Position numbers and translations under genes: made by a program. Below are positions 45,316 to 56,715 of a DNA stretch of 64,000 nucleotides, piece after piece. Position 1 is the first letter of the stretch; the number at the start of each line of letters is the position of its first letter. The stretch is from NCBI GenBank assembly GCA_002102555.1, contig MCFL01000002.1, positions 1,116,001 through 1,180,000 on the forward strand, in the 5' to 3' direction. The notes below the pieces were generated by a model. That model did no database searches. It saw only the letters and a program-made list of their open reading frames with translations, and had not been told where the DNA came from. Source of the stretch: Catenaria anguillulae PL171 (taxonomy: Eukaryota; Blastocladiomycota; Blastocladiomycetes; Blastocladiales; Catenariaceae).

Positions 45316-46586
45316 GGAGATTGTCTTGATTCATGAGTACGAGTGGCAAACGGATCTGGACAGACTGGAGCGAGGGCCCTAGTTAGTCCACGGGAACTGC
45401 TATTGAATGGGCTGGTCGTTAGTTCTTGCTACAGGTCTGGCTCTGGGTAAGTCTGCAATCCTGACGTATGCATCTAAATATGTACCCACTCACTGGAGGG
45501 CGCGGTTCAGGGGCGGAACACCCTGAGCTGTATACTATCCTGGAATTACATGTGCTGCCAAACAACGGGTACCCCTGGCCAAACAGTTGTTATGGCATGA
45601 TACAAAACTGCACCGTGAGGAGGTTTGTATTTCGCCGCCGGGATTCATTTCCAGATATGTCATTCCGCTGCCGCATCTTGTTCTGCTGGCTGGCCCGGTC
45701 AACGTCGTGACTGATTCAAGTATTTCATTTTGATTTCACGCAAGCGAGAGGACAAAAAGGACGAAAAGGCAATGACAAACGTGAGGGGAACTGAGAGTGA
45801 CAACAAGAAAGAAGCAAGTACAAATTGAATGGATGTGTATAATGAAGAGAAAAGAGACCCCACATTCCGAAAACACCGATGACCCAACAGAGCACCCACA
45901 CAGACACAAATAATGGAACAAAGAAAAGGAGCCAACCAAAACAATCCAGTCGCCAATCGTGCCACATGTCCAACTCATGGAACGGGATGGGAGCAGCCGC
46001 CAATGCCGACAAGCCAATGAAAGTACGTCATGCCTGGGAAAAGGTTTGGACCCGTGGCCGACGCGACGGCGGGTCATGCGGCCAATGGCACAGAGCCAAC
46101 CCGCGGCCATGACGGCCGACGCGCGCGAACACGAGCACGAGACAAGGTTGGATAAAAATCGAGAATCGAAAGACAAATCAATCCATGTAAAGTGCAAGTG
46201 GACGGGGGTAGGAAAAGTGTTCACCCAGAAAAGGTGACAGATTGCGCAGGCAGAGGACGAAAGTGAGGAACAGGGTCGATTGGAAACGAAGAATGTGGTA
46301 TGGCTCAAAAAGGGTGTGTGGGTGTATGGGCGTAGGGTGTATGAATGAACAAGACGGGTGTCGAAATGTGGGTAATGAGGACAAGTGATCGTGCAATGAA
46401 GAATGTGCAATGAGACGAGAAATGCAGTGAGGTCAAAGTGGAGAACGGGGAGGAAAAGAACGGCGACCAGGCAAGTGTTGAGATACAATTGGCTGCAACA
46501 TCTCGGAACAAACGTGCACAGGTTGACAGTTCAAAGGATCCAAAGCTTGAACCCCCACCCGCTCCCTTCAAGTGACCGGAACCCGA
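45316..46586. other. Intergenic region without supported genes
   Basis: About 1.27 kb. A 250-codon minus-strand frame at 45736-46488 is Cys/Phe/Ser/His-rich without domains and looks like pyrimidine-rich non-coding sequence downstream of the RlpA-like gene. Confidence 0.5.
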
Positions 46587-47626
46587 TTAGGGCTTGGGTT
46601 GCGACTCTTGGTACATGGTGGCCACAATCAAGTTGAAGAGCTCCTGCATGTACTTGACACGCTCGGCGTGCTCAGAGATGTGGCGGCGCGTTGCCTCGTC
46701 CACGGCGGGTTCGTTGGCCTGCTCAATGCCCAAATCACCCTTGTTGGTCGGAGGGTGCACGGTATCGGGCTTGCGTTCCTCGGTCTTGGGCGGCTGCGGC
46801 TTGGGCTCCTCCTTCTTGGTTCCTCCTTCTTGGGCTCTTCCTTCTTGGGCTCGGAAGGCGCAGGGGTGGCCTTGGGCTCGGGCGCCTTGAAGATGGCGGG
46901 CGTGCCAAGCTTCCACTCGTTTTCTTGTGCTGGGGCCGGAGCGGCTGGGGATGGCGAGGGAGCAGCAACAGGCTGGGGCTCGGGGCGGGCCGGTGCGGGA
47001 GCGGGCTTTGGCTCCTCCTGGGGCGGCGCCGGTGCGGGCGCCGGGGCAGGCTTGGGCTCTGGCGCGGGTGCGGGAGCACCACCACCACAGGGCACCTCTT
47101 GCCAAGTCACGTCAATGACGCCAGCCCCAAGTTCGGCAAAGTGTTGGAACAAGGACGGCGACATGTCGAGGCCACGATCGGGGCATCCGGGGCACTTGTC
47201 GACGACGCGAGCAACAGCCGTGGTCTTGCCATTGGTGACAGCAATGCACTTGCCGCACCAGGGAGACGATCCGGGAACGTTGCCGAATTGCGGAGCGTTG
47301 AGGGCGACAACGAGCTCGGCATTGCTGTTGGTGGAGCCGCAGGCACCGAGACCAACCTGGAGCAGATGTAGACAGCAGAAAACGTGTGAGTGACTAATCC
47401 CGTCGCACGTGATCAAGACACTCGAAGACAATCATACGTCGTAGTGGGTGGCACGGTTACCGCGCTTGACGAGCAGCGGCGAATCCGAACCCGATCCGGC
47501 CAAGTGCGAGAACTGTGCAACCGAGGCAGCGCCCTTGAAGTTTGCACGCGGGGCAGCGTCCGCGGCGGGGGACGAGCAGGCGGCAACGAGAAGGATGGCG
47601 GCGGTGGCGGCAGTCAAGGGATACAT
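46587..47626 (-). CDS. Secreted RlpA/expansin-like double-psi beta-barrel protein with an apparent frameshift
   Basis: Exon 1 is 47626-47438 and exon 2 is 47356-46587, with an 81-nt intron (GTATGA to CTCCAG). The protein starts with a signal peptide (MYPLTAATAAILLVAACSS). The barrel domain spans the intron: ATHYDVGLGACGSTNSNAE, PWCGKCIAVTNG, VVDKCPGCPDRGLDMSPSLF, and VTWQEVPCG. This is the fungal barwin/RlpA-like fold that acts at or on cell walls. The family Asp (VDKCPGC) and cysteines are kept. A Pro/Ala/Glu linker follows. At about 46819 one base is missing from a (CCCAAGAAGGARGAR) repeat. Restoring the frame gives a helical, acidic C-terminus (EHAERVKYMQELFNLIVATM) and 319 residues in total. 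Without it the protein ends after an Arg/Ser-rich tail near 46628. Confidence 0.8.
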
Positions 47627-48629
47627 GTTGGGGAGGAGATCACGGCAGCAGATGCATGTGAATGATGATGAGCAAGAGTAAGTGGTGGTGATCCGGGTCG
47701 TCAACAACACTTGGACATGGAGGGCGATGAGGATTCGTAAACAGTGCAACTGGATTCTTGCGGATGAGGATGAGGGGTGTTGGCTTCTTTTCAAGTGCCG
47801 TGCGCTCTGGTCGAGTGCCGACACTGGCGCTATGTAGCTCTGAGATCATGGCAGAAGATGATGAATGTGGTTCCGTTTTCTGTTTTTGAGCACGGTATCA
47901 ATGCACCAATCAGCGACCTCCATTTCAGCCCTGCCGAGTGGTGCCGCGTTTGCGTTTGCGATCTGACGCGCGGTGGCGAGCCAATCTCGCAACGGTTGGT
48001 AGGCGCACGTGACTCTGGCACCACTCACCAACTTCTGTCCATGTCCGCACCACGTCCTCGCCAGCCCGCAGGCAAAGAAATGTATTAAATGCCAGCCTGA
48101 ATGGCTGCTTGACTGGTGGGGTTTGCCACCATTTCGCAAAATGATCCAGGCCTGTTTCCTCGGACGGATCACACTGGGCGATCTCAAAAAAACGAGGCGG
48201 AAGCAAGCCAGCTTAGCCAGCTCCCTCCTTCCGGCATCACAAGCCTTTGAGCAAGCAGGAGCCATGCAATTGTTCATGGTTATGTCCGACCATTGTCCGG
48301 ATCCGACCATCACTGAGTCGACATTGAGCAGGACGACAACGGAACAAAATCTATCATGATGTATATTGGTCCATGTCTCGGAACGATGTCTCTCCAACGA
48401 GGGTGCCGTCGAATCAGCCGGGACACCAGAAGAACGCAAGGCCCGCCCAAACGGATGAGCAGTTCGTGTCGCATGGTTGATGGCATGGATGATGAAGCGC
48501 GTACACCCACGAGCTGCGGAACGCGGCAGAGGAAAGGTGGATTTGTGAGCAAAGTATTGGAGGGGAGGTGAATATGGCGCGTCAATGGTAGAACCTAGGC
48601 CAAGTCATCAAGCAAACATACTGGCAACA
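47627..48629. other. Intergenic region without supported genes
   Basis: About 1 kb between two minus-strand genes. A 197-codon minus-strand frame at 47846-48439 has no recognisable domain and is not called. The part next to 47627 should hold the promoter of the RlpA-like gene. Confidence 0.5.
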
Positions 48630-51600
48630 TCACCATCTGCGATGCGCCTGTGCGGGTGGGCTCAGCGGTGCTTGCGAAACGCCCTCGTTTGTCGGCTGTG
48701 ACGGCACGGAATCTGGTCCCTCGTTTTCATTCGCCCACGGGTTGGGCCCAACGTCAATCACAGGGCTTGCAACCGCGCTCGCTGACAGGTCATTGGACAC
48801 AGTCACAGACCGCGGCGACTCGACCACTGGCGTCAATGCCGATCCACCGGCCACGCCCGTTTGTGCATCACTTGTTGTTCCCACCGCTGATGTAGCTGTC
48901 GAAACGGGGCGCTCTGTGCTGATGACTGACCCTGCAACCGACGACGCCCGGCCACTCTCACCACTAATGACCGATGCCGACGCCGACTCGCGTCTCGAGC
49001 TGCTGCCCAGTGTGCCTTCCTCAACACTCTTGCCCGCCAACAACTCTGGCGCTTCAACATTGACCCTTGACATGACGCTAAGCGAGTCGGCCTTGTGATC
49101 TTGCTCCTTGAGATGCTCAAGCACACTGGCCTTGCCCGTGCGGCGCTTTGCATCACGCTCGAGCTCGGCCATTTCTTTTGCAATGCGCGCCTGCTCGTCA
49201 ATGCGGTGCTCGGCCTCGATATCGCGGTTGAGCAGAAACTCGGGATCGTCGCGCGTCACGCGCAGGCCGACGTGCTTGAGGATGCGCGGCATATTGACTC
49301 GGTACGACAAGTGGCCGTTGACGAGATCGGTCAGGTCAATGTCTTCGATAAAGGGAGACTTCGCGGGTGCCAGACCGGCAACGGTCCAGGCGACCGAAGA
49401 GGCGCGGAACAAGAAGCCGAGAATCTGCAGGTAGGGGAACAATACACCTGCTAAATCAGAATGCTGTCAAAGCAACGCATGCGCAAAAAAAAGAGAGCAT
49501 ACCCAATCGTTGCACACATAACCATTCACAAATCTGCCCGCCACAACACTCCTGGCCAATCGCCACTGCTCAGCACTCGGTGTTGCCGGGCACCCAAACA
49601 AGTACACATCGTCCACAATCCCATACGCCTTGTTCTGCGCCAGCTCCAGCAAGCAATAAAAGATGACGCGAGCACCGAGCGAGTACCCAACAAGCGTCAC
49701 AGGCCTTCCCTCCTGCACCTGTTGCACAAGCAAATCGGCCAACAACTGGCCCGCCTTCTTTGCCCTGGCCAGTGCATTCTGCCATGGGTTATCAATAGCG
49801 TACCCGAGCTTGAGCAGCGCAAGCGGCCACGCAAGCGCAGCAAGCAACGTGTGCAACATGGTGACCATGAGCGCCTGTTGGACGGCGGTCGTGATGACTT
49901 CACCCGCAATCATTTTCAAAGCATTGCCGAGCTCGCGCAGCATTTCGGTTTCCCAAATGATGGAAAAGTGGTCGCCCTCGTTTGGGTCGAGGACAGAGTA
50001 AGGCAGCGACAGGTCGGTTGGTTGCTCGTCCGTCTTGGCCAGCCAGCCACCAATCGAGATGATGACGTTCATGCGGTTCGAAACTGACACGGGGTGGAAG
50101 GCAAAGTCGGTGATGCCGCCCATGCGGCGCGCCATTTTGGATTGCGCGACATCTGTTTGAATTCCAAAAACGAGCAGCCTAGTGAGTTCAACTTGAACAG
50201 TTGCGAGAGGTAGCAACGATTTTCGCGACGCGTACTCGATCCAGTCAACGTTGCCCCCGTGGTAATCAACGCCACGCCACCCGTCCCACTCAAAAACGCC
50301 GTTGTTCCCGTCAACCCGACACTTGTGAAAACAGCACCGAGACCCGCGCCAATCAAGGGTGCGGCCAACCCGGCACTCAGACCCAACACGAGCCCACCTC
50401 CCACGGCCGCGGCCGCCATGGCGCCCAACCGTTTCCCCCGATCGCGCTTTGCCCTGGCATTCTTATCCTGCTCCAAACACCGATCCGTCGCATTGCCAAT
50501 GATGATACCAGCATGCGTCGCCATATGATACTCGATGCGCGTCACGTCCGATGGCGGCAGCAGCAAGTACTCGGCGAGTTTTGTGAGGGCGGCGCGCGCG
50601 CGTGCGTCGTATCGGCCGTCTTCGGTGGCGGCAAGCAGAATGTGAGCAATGGCGGCGTGGCGGACGTCGTCGCGGGTGAGAACGAGCGGGGCTGGAGGCG
50701 GCGGCGGCGCAAGTGGGCCCGACGTGGTCGAGTCGCCAGAGGGAGAGGCAGAGCGGGCGCGAGTGGTGGGGGTAGATAAGGCAGAGCCTGGGTTGTCGGT
50801 TGGGTGGACCATGGGCGATTGCGAGCGGGAATTGGGCCGGACAGCAGGTGAGGCTGGCGGTCGCAAGGCCCCTTTTGGATGCGCTGCAGCATGTTCGCCG
50901 TCTTCGTCGTCATCATCATCGTCGTCGTCGTCATTGCTAGGCGCCGCCAGCTGGACAGTTGGTAGCCGGTCGGGCTCGTCAGGAAAATAATTGTCGCCAG
51001 GGAGTGCGGCGTATTCTGGCAGTGGCACATCGTCATCCTCCGACTCGTCTCCAGCAGCAGTAGCATCTTTTCCCTTGGTCTTTCCCTTGCCCTTTGCATC
51101 TCCACCAGTGCGCTTCTTTGCCTTGGACTCGTCCCCATCCTCCTTTTTGCCGGCATCTGTTGCCGCGACCGCGGCAGCCTTCTTTTTCCCCGCAGAGGCC
51201 ACCTTTTCCCTCTCTTCACGTTCCCTCCTCTCCTTTTCCCGCTCCTCTTCAGCCTTTCTCCTCAGCTCCTCTTCCATCTCGCGCTTCCGATCCAACTTCC
51301 ACCGCTCCAGGACCATGGGCGGAATCAATGCGGCAGCCACATCCAGCGGCAACACGCCATGAGTGGCTGCCCGCTCAATCATGTGGCGTTCCTGCATGTC
51401 CAATCCCAAGCGCGCGTGGACACGCGACTGCAGCTTGTGTGCCCAGGTTCCATAGGCTTGCAAAGCCACAATGCCGATTTGGTATTTGCAATGTCGAAGG
51501 CATCGTAAAAGTGGCGGATGGACATGTTGAGGAGTGCAGCGAGTGGAAAGGTTTGGTGCGACTGGAGAATGTCGACGAGAGGGTTGTCGTCAAGCGAAGG

Positions 51601-51978
51601 CGGCAGGTCCGAGAGGTCGTCCGAGGCGGCGGCGGTGGACCGCAGCGAGTCGGATCGATCGCGCACCGATGACGAGGCAGAGGAAGATGACGAGTGGAAT
51701 GACGCATCGAGGAGGTCGTGTGGCGTGGCGGGTGTTGCGGGCACTTGGGACGATGAGGTCATGGACAGGGACGAGTCGGAGGTGATGTGCAGTGGAGCAG
51801 GTTGGTGCTGGGCCAATTGGCCGCCCAGGTCACTCTCATGAGCAGTCCCGCCGGCAGCGTGCGCTTGGCCTTGAGCTTGGCCATGGGCGCGGTGAGCCTG
51901 CGCCAGAGCGGCGGCGGGATGGACCGGGGTTGTTGGTGTTGGCGTTGGCGTTGGCGTTGGCGTTGGTGGCGATGCCAT
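48630..51978 (-). CDS. DUF726/TMCO4-like alpha/beta-hydrolase membrane protein with an apparent frameshift
   Basis: Exons: 51978-50236 (with a one-base defect near 51490), 50191-49503 and 49424-48630. The introns are 44 nt (50192-50235) and 78 nt (49425-49502). With one base restored all phases fit and 1075 residues result. The N-terminus is low-complexity, with a TPTPTPTP run coded by a (GGCGTT)n repeat at 51930-51968. Lys/Glu-rich and Asp-rich tracts follow. The conserved part contains a Gly/Ala-rich hydrophobic hairpin (VGGGLVLGLSAGLAAPLIGA), RMGGITDFAFHPVS, ISIGGWLAKTD, WETEMLRELGNALKMI, PVTLVGYSLGARVIFYCL with the nucleophile elbow GYSLG near residue 748, VYLFGCPA, and GRFVNGYVCNDWILGFLFRA. 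Human TMCO4 and yeast Mil1 belong to this family, thought to be membrane-associated lipases or AP-1-linked factors. Substrate unknown. Confidence 0.88.
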
Positions 51979-53188
51979 GTGGGGGGCGCGAATCGGTCAC
52001 ACAGTTACAAAGCGGGTGGGATGGGAGTAGAGCCTTGTGGGAATGCGATGCGGTGGGTCACTGGGTGTTTCGTTGTCAATAGGTGCATAGGTTCATTGCC
52101 GTTAACTTTTTCTCATGAAGTGATTTTCCAACATGTTCCACGTCGGCCTTGTGGCGGCGGCGCTGCCGCGGTGACTTCGACTGCAGAAAGTGGGGCTGCC
52201 GATGGCCCTTCTCCTCGGCCTTCACTGCAGTTGCTCATCATCACGCAACTGCACGACAACCTGCCACGGGGCTTCTTGCGCCCCTGCAGCTGGCCGATAC
52301 TCACATTGGCAGAAACCTGACGCCCTTCAACTGAACTGAATGGCAGACTCGGGATGTGTCGTGGTAATGTGGCAAGAGAAGCTACATACCTATTCCATCC
52401 CATTGACATGAATCATGAATAGCGACCACCATCGTTGATGCATCCTGAGCCTGCAGTGTGCGATATATACACCCGTAGCTAGGTATAAACATGAATGCTT
52501 GGCACCTGCCATCCAAGCCTGAGCCGGCGTGCATCATTCCTGTTTGCATTCTTGACGCGTCCTCGTCCATCGACTGAGAGCAAGCCATGACTCGAAGTCA
52601 TGACTCTCCCCAACTGTCTGTTGGCATGCATGAACGGCCAGCCCCGTCGAGCCCGCATGCCAATCACCCACAAACGAGGCAACCGTGCAATCTCCCCCAT
52701 TAGCCTCACCATGACCATGTTAGTAAACCATGACCCCTCGCTTTGGTTCCGTCATTCCCTCGTGACGGGTTGCTGGTGAGTTCATGACATGGATATGAAT
52801 GAGCCCACAGTCATAGCACACCGCGCTGTGACCCGCTTGAACGCCGATTCAATATGTCCGGCTGCGGCATTTGTTGACAGAAGGTCAAGTTCAGTCGCAC
52901 TTCCATCATGGACGCAGGCGCAAGCGTTTGGCATCCATGAGCCGACGAGTTGAGTGGCGCGAATCGTCCAATCTTCGGGTGCTTCAACGAGTCCCATCCA
53001 GAATACAAAACGTCGCCAGCTCCCCCTCCCATTTCTTTTTCTTGTGTTGATCCTCATACACCCGCAACTGCTTTCCAACATTGTATCGTGACTCCTGGCG
53101 AGCACTCCACCCATCACCATCATCCACCCACTCATTCCCACGCGCTAGCCGCCCCTACGTTCATCACCATTCCTACACTCTCTTCAAC
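51979..53188. other. Divergent intergenic region
   Basis: About 1.2 kb between the minus-strand DUF726 gene and the plus-strand secreted repeat precursor. It holds both promoters. I saw no gene. Confidence 0.5.
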
Positions 53189-54094
53189 ATGACTCGCCCC
53201 ACACCCCGCCGCTCTTCCGTCAAGTTTGCCATTGGCGCCGCCCTGCTCCTCGTTGCCCTCGCCGCGCCTCGCCTCGCGGCTCCTGTCCCGAACCCGCAGC
53301 AGGCCTGCCAGGGACTCAACGACGACCCAGAGGCCGGCGGCTGTTCGACTGTTGGCGGATTCACTCCCCCGATTGTCGACGAGACGGCCAGCTCCGAGGC
53401 CGCCGCACTCAAGAAGTTCAAGCGCGCCCCGGAACCCGAACCCGAGGTGGCCGGCGTTAGCGAATCGCCCGCCGTGTTCTTTGAGCCTGGCCAGGACGAT
53501 AGTGACGACGATCCGGCCACTTTGGCCAAGCGTCAGGCTGAAGCCGATGATGACGACGAGGACGATGAGGCCGATGGCGATGCACAACTGGCCAAGCGCG
53601 AGCCGCACGATGACGGCGAGGAACACGATCACTTTGTCAAGCGCCAAGCTGTCGAGGCCGAGGAGGACGAAGAGGATGAGGATGATGATGCGCCGCTTGC
53701 CAAACGCGAGCCGCATGATGAAGGCGAGGACCACGACCACTTTGTCAAGCGTGAGCCTCATGATGATGGCGAGGACCACGACCATTTTGTCAAGCGCGAG
53801 CCTCATGATGATGGCGAGGACCACGACCATTTTGTCAAGCGCGAGCCTCATGATGATGGCGAGGACCACGACCACTTTGTCAAGCGTGAGCCTCATGACG
53901 AGGGCGAGGACCACGACCACTTTGTCAAGCGCGAGCCTCATGATGATGGCGAGGACCACGACCACTTTGTCAAGCGCGAGCCTCATGACGAGGGCGAGGA
54001 CCACGACCACTTTGTCAAGCGCGAGCCGCAGTCCGACTTTGACGCCCCATCTGCCGAGGAGATTGCGGCTGCTCATGCCGAGGATGACGAGTAG
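53189..54094 (+). CDS. Secreted precursor with eight Kex2-type (KR) peptide repeats
   Basis: Single exon, 301 residues; the ATG at 53189 precedes a signal peptide (SVKFAIGAALLLVALAAP). After a Cys-containing segment (QQACQGLNDDPEAGGCSTV), the rest is divided by Lys-Arg sites: KFKR, LAKR, LAKR, then eight units of EPHD(D/E)GE(D/E)HDHFVKR, one isolated and seven in tandem. Every KR is followed by an X-Ala or X-Pro dipeptide (AP, QA, EP), the substrate of Ste13-type dipeptidyl aminopeptidase. The predicted product would be HDDGEDHDHFV-like, 11 residues and rich in His and Asp. This is the logic of fungal alpha-pheromone and Kex2-processed repeat (KEP) precursors. Such His/Asp peptides might bind metals (inference). 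The last segment ends in a helical acidic tail without KR. It could instead be an acidic wall protein. Confidence 0.8.
   Translation: MTRPTPRRSSVKFAIGAALLLVALAAPRLAAPVPNPQQACQGLNDDPEAGGCSTVGGFTPPIVDETASSEAAALKKFKRAPEPEPEVAGVSESPAVFFEPGQDDSDDDPATLAKRQAEADDDDEDDEADGDAQLAKREPHDDGEEHDHFVKRQAVEAEEDEEDEDDDAPLAKREPHDEGEDHDHFVKREPHDDGEDHDHFVKREPHDDGEDHDHFVKREPHDDGEDHDHFVKREPHDEGEDHDHFVKREPHDDGEDHDHFVKREPHDEGEDHDHFVKREPQSDFDAPSAEEIAAAHAEDDE
53708..54022 (+). repeat. Seven tandem 45-bp coding repeats
   Basis: Seven head-to-tail 45-bp units, each coding 15 residues ending in FVKR. They differ mainly by synonymous changes and by GAT/GAG (D/E) at one codon. High DNA identity suggests recent expansion or ongoing homogenisation. 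Confidence 0.95.
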
Positions 54095-55057
54095 AGCGCT
54101 AGTGTTGCTATAGCATGTGTCATGCCCATTCCCACCTTCACAGTTGTACATTATCGCGCCTATTGACTCCGTCAACCGCTTTCGCACTTTCTTTTTGTTC
54201 TCATGTCCTGTTGATGCAAACCTTTACCATATACATTTATTGACCTGTCCCATGCCATATGTGCCTGTGTTGGGAGGTGAGACATGTGAGACAAGTAAGG
54301 TGCGCATCTTGATGTGAGTTACATTGGTGGCGCTTGCCTATCGCCTATCGTGCACAGTCCTTGACTGGGGTAACCGCTGAGTAGAATGGCGGGTTTCCCT
54401 CGCGTCCTGTAAAGGGTACTTTGTGAGAACTTGAACCGGAACTCCCTTCCAATCACACTGTTCCACATCGGCATGGGGCCGCCAGGGCGGAGGTCGTCGA
54501 CTACGTATCTTTCATACAGTTTTGTCTTCGACTTGACTTGAGCGAGCTGGGCTCTGACTTGCGTCTCTGCTTGTCAGGTCAGTTTTCGCCATCCCTGGTT
54601 CAACTACAATCTGCGCTTCCACACCCACAATGCCGGTTGATGTTGATGTTGGCTGGCAACTCTGCCCGGCTCTGGGAGTAGTCTCAGTAAGGCCGAGTCT
54701 CTATCCTCCTTCTGGATGGACATTGAATCGGGATGGAGTGGGGTAATAAAATGAGGGAACTTGAACCCAATGTCTCTCAAGGCCGGCAGACCACTCCGAG
54801 CCGACCCGATCACGCGTGTGACAGGCCGTCTTGGGTCAAATTTGGATCACGAATCGGTTGCTTTTGGGTTTGTCGCTTTTCGCTCATGATTCTCTTCTCT
54901 CTCATCCTTCATGTTCCTTTAATTCTTCATTCATCGGCCTCATGAATACGAATTGATACTTGCCGTCCGCCAGTTCATGCCCGTCTTCCTGCCCCGAGAT
55001 CGCCATTTGTGTCGCCAACAACAACTCTGTCACCAAACACCTCAACAACATACCAAG
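54095..55057. other. Intergenic region
   Basis: About 960 nt between two plus-strand genes. It contains the 3' flank of the secreted precursor and the promoter of the PRPP synthetase gene, with pyrimidine-rich sequence at 54885-54935. No gene is supported. Confidence 0.5.
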
Positions 55058-56715
55058 ATGCGCAATATTGTCGTTCTCGGCGGCTCATCGCACCCAGACT
55101 TGGTCTCGGCCATCTGCGACCGCCTCGGCATTAAGCCCGCCAACGTCAAGCTTTCGAAGTTCTCCAACAACGAAACCAACGTTGAAATCTTCGAATCTGT
55201 GCGCGGCATGGACGTCTTTGTGCTTCAATCCGCCTGCGGAAAAGTCAACGACAACCTCATGGAAACGCTGATTCTCGTCAACGCATGCAAAATCGCCTCT
55301 GCCCGCAAAGTCACGGTTGTTTTGCCCTTGTTCCCGTACTCGCGCCAGCCCGAGGGTCCTTACAAGCGCAACGGTATGCCGCTCAATCGGCTGTCCCCCG
55401 AAGCGTGCAACAAGTTGGCCGAAATGCAAGGCGTGCCGTTTCCGCACGCGCACCTGGTTGCTGGAAACACAAACTCCTCGAGCTTGCCGCCAAGCAGGTC
55501 GCCGTCGCCTTCAAAGGAGCTTGCTAGTCCTGCCAATGCCCCGCCGTTGCCAGCCTCTGCGGCTATGCTGCGCACTGCGTCACCCGAGCGTGACACCACG
55601 GCGGCCTTGACGTTGCAATCGCCCGGAGGATCGTACTTGCGCTCATCGTCCATTTCGTCGCGCGGTTGCACGACGGATTTGCCTGCGTACCCGTCGGCGG
55701 CGGGGCCGCGCGGGCAGCAGCCGGGCGCTGCTGGGTACAAGGTGTGGACGGCGAAACCGGGGACCTTGATTGCCGACATGCTCGTGTCTGCTGGGGCGCA
55801 GCACATTATCACCTTGGATATGCATCATCCGCAGTACCAAGGCTTCTTGTACGTCCATCGCTTATCCACGGCCAGCTCAAGAACGAACTGACATTGCTCT
55901 TTACAGTGACATTCCCGTGGATAACTTGGTTTCGTTCCCGCTGATGCACAAGTACATTATCGAAAAGGTGCGCAAGTGGTTCATTCCATTCACTTGTTGC
56001 ATTATTGCGTGGACGATCCGTTAACCTTGCTTGCCGTGCGTTTAACTAGATTCCTGAATGGCCCAACGCCGTAATTGTCTCGCCTGATGCTGGTGGTGCC
56101 AAGCGGTCCGTCACTCTTGACCCTTTACTTTGCCCCGTCCATGCCCACTGAAGCATCACCGTTTCCTCGTCCTGTACGTCCACACAGCGCCACGCAAATC
56201 GCCGACGCGCTCAACCTTCCGTTTGCCTTGATCCACAAGGACCGGCGCGCGGGTCTTTCGTCTTCCTTGACCTTGGTCGGCAACGTCCGCGATAAAGTCG
56301 TCATTCTTATCGACGACATCGCTGATACTTGTCATACAATTACACGCGCTGCGCACGTCCTGACGGCCAATGGTGCATCCAAGGTGTATGCGTTGATTAC
56401 GCATGGCATTTTCTCTGGCGAGGCCATCCATCGACTCGCGCGGTCGCCTATCGACCAGCTCATTGTGAGCAATTCGGTGCCACAGCAGGAGCATGTCAGG
56501 CTTGCAGCCGAGGTCACGGGCAACAAGGACAAGATTACCGTGTTTGATGTTGCGCCCTTGTTTGCCGAGTCGATTCGTCGGTACGAGTTCTTTGGCTCTT
56601 TCTGGCTTCATGTTGAGTCGGTTTGCTGATAAGCAGGTCATGTTGTGTCTGTAGGATTCACAATGGCGAGTCGGTGTCGTTCCTGTTTGAAGCGGGCGTG
56701 CCAATCGTGCACTAG
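55058..56715 (+). CDS. Ribose-phosphate pyrophosphokinase (PRPP synthetase), long-insert type
   Basis: Five exons: 55058-55848, 55907-55967, 56050-56105, 56188-56580 and 56655-56715, giving 453 residues with consistent phase. It makes 5-phosphoribosyl-1-pyrophosphate from ribose-5-phosphate and ATP for purine, pyrimidine, His and Trp synthesis in the cytosol. The N-terminus [27 protein letters not shown], and LFPYSRQ are family motifs. A metal-binding segment [15 protein letters not shown] and a PRPP loop [15 protein letters not shown] are present. About 130 residues, Ser/Pro/Ala-rich, are inserted after PYSRQ in the flexible catalytic-loop region. Yeast Prs1 and Prs5 carry non-homologous insertions in their chains, and this gene is best compared with them. 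Donor GTCCGT is used at intron 3. It converges with the PEN-2 gene. Confidence 0.93.

Noticed and set aside
45736-46488. 250-codon minus-strand frame
   Set aside because: Its Cys/Phe/His/Ser-rich composition follows from pyrimidine-rich sequence downstream of the RlpA-like stop. No domain or good start.
47846-48439. 197-codon minus-strand frame between two genes
   Set aside because: No recognisable domain, competing frames of similar length on both strands, typical of non-coding sequence.
53708-54022. Regular 45-bp repeats considered as a CRISPR array
   Set aside because: There are no unique spacers; the units are head-to-tail and encode a peptide repeat in a eukaryotic gene.
53132-54187. 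351-codon minus-strand frame opposite the KR-repeat precursor
   Set aside because: It is the antisense of a 45-bp tandem repeat, so its length and Leu/Val-rich repeats are a by-product of the coding strand.
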